A stretch of 6,550 nt of DNA, from contig JAQVJB010000090.1 in the NCBI GenBank assembly GCA_028695395.1, positions 1-6,550 on the forward strand, written 5' to 3'. Under the pieces are notes generated by a model. That model ran no database searches, was not told the DNA's origin, and saw only the letters and a program-made list of their open reading frames with translations. A program made the position numbers and the translations under genes. Each line of letters opens with the position of its first letter. The stretch's first letter is position 1. The stretch comes from Actinomycetota bacterium (GTDB lineage: Bacteria; Actinomycetota; Humimicrobiia; Humimicrobiales; Humimicrobiaceae). Shown here piece after piece: positions 6,343-6,550 of the stretch.

Positions 6343-6550
6343 AATCTATACAGAGCATATCACTAAGCTCATGGGTGTAAACACCTGGCAAGTAGAACAT
6401 TGTATTGAGTTGTTTGAAGAGGGAGCCACAATTCCCTTTATCTCCCGCTACAGAAAAGAGAGAACAGGAGGATTGGACGAAGTCCAGGTAACAGAGATAA
6501 AACACTATTTTCTCAGGTTTACAGAGCTTGAAAAAAGAAAATCCACAATT
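6335..6550 (+). CDS. tex: Tex, S1-domain RNA-binding transcription accessory protein, N-terminal fragment
   Basis: The first 72 codons of Tex, a cytoplasmic nucleic-acid-binding protein of usually 700-780 residues with a helical N-terminal part, a YqgF-like RNase H fold, helix-hairpin-helix and an S1 domain at the end. The diagnostic Tex N-terminal motif is plain: LFEEGATIPFISRYRKERTG (26-45), then GLDEVQV (46-52) and ELEKRKSTI (64-72). The gene leaves the right edge intact and in frame. Its ATG lies within the last codons of the ClC gene, an 8-base overlap in a different frame, so the two are co-transcribed and tex translation is likely coupled to ClC. The 20 bases before the ATG show no Shine-Dalgarno site, as is usual in Bacteroidota. 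No regulatory site of its own is visible. Confidence 0.93.
   Translation, partial: MNKIYTEHITKLMGVNTWQVEHCIELFEEGATIPFISRYRKERTGGLDEVQVTEIKHYFLRFTELEKRKSTI

Overview
The window falls into two blocks that meet at about position 5095-5100. The left block (1-~5096) holds only minus-strand glycosyltransferase genes, as in an O-antigen, capsule or other exopolysaccharide locus. The right block (~5098-6550) is plus-strand and carries a ClC chloride channel gene followed by the start of tex, a housekeeping nucleic-acid-binding protein. No RNA gene, CRISPR array or insertion sequence is visible, and no stretch longer than about 140 bases lacks a gene.

Left block, read in the direction of transcription (right to left): a GT2 glycosyltransferase that has lost its N-terminal strand at the junction; an 80-base gap with a good sigma70-like promoter; a 770-residue protein joining a GT4 glycosyltransferase, a degenerate methyltransferase-like domain and a helical, probably coiled-coil tail; a bidirectional hairpin terminator overlapping that gene's stop codon; a TTG-started GT2 with a beta-rich domain inserted inside its catalytic domain; and, 9 bases further on, the first 64 residues of a second GT4 enzyme. 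The enzymes probably add sugars in turn to a lipid-linked glycan on the cytoplasmic face of the inner membrane. Sugar identities cannot be read from sequence.

Right block: the ClC channel has lost its first half (about 180 residues, including the first selectivity-filter helices) but keeps the rest of the membrane domain and both CBS domains. Its stop codon overlaps the tex start by 8 bases. The ClC wording most resembles Bacteroidota ClC proteins as I remember them.

The most notable observation is the junction. Two divergent genes, both missing their 5' ends, abut within a few bases. The left block is more AT-rich, with clear Shine-Dalgarno sites before its two main starts; the right block is somewhat more GC-rich and has no visible Shine-Dalgarno before tex. 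This fits either a real deletion or recombination joining foreign DNA, or a chimeric assembly of two genomes. The sequence alone cannot decide, though assembly error should be excluded first. The left block is from a low-GC bacterium using Shine-Dalgarno starts whose phylum I cannot name; the right block looks Bacteroidota-like.
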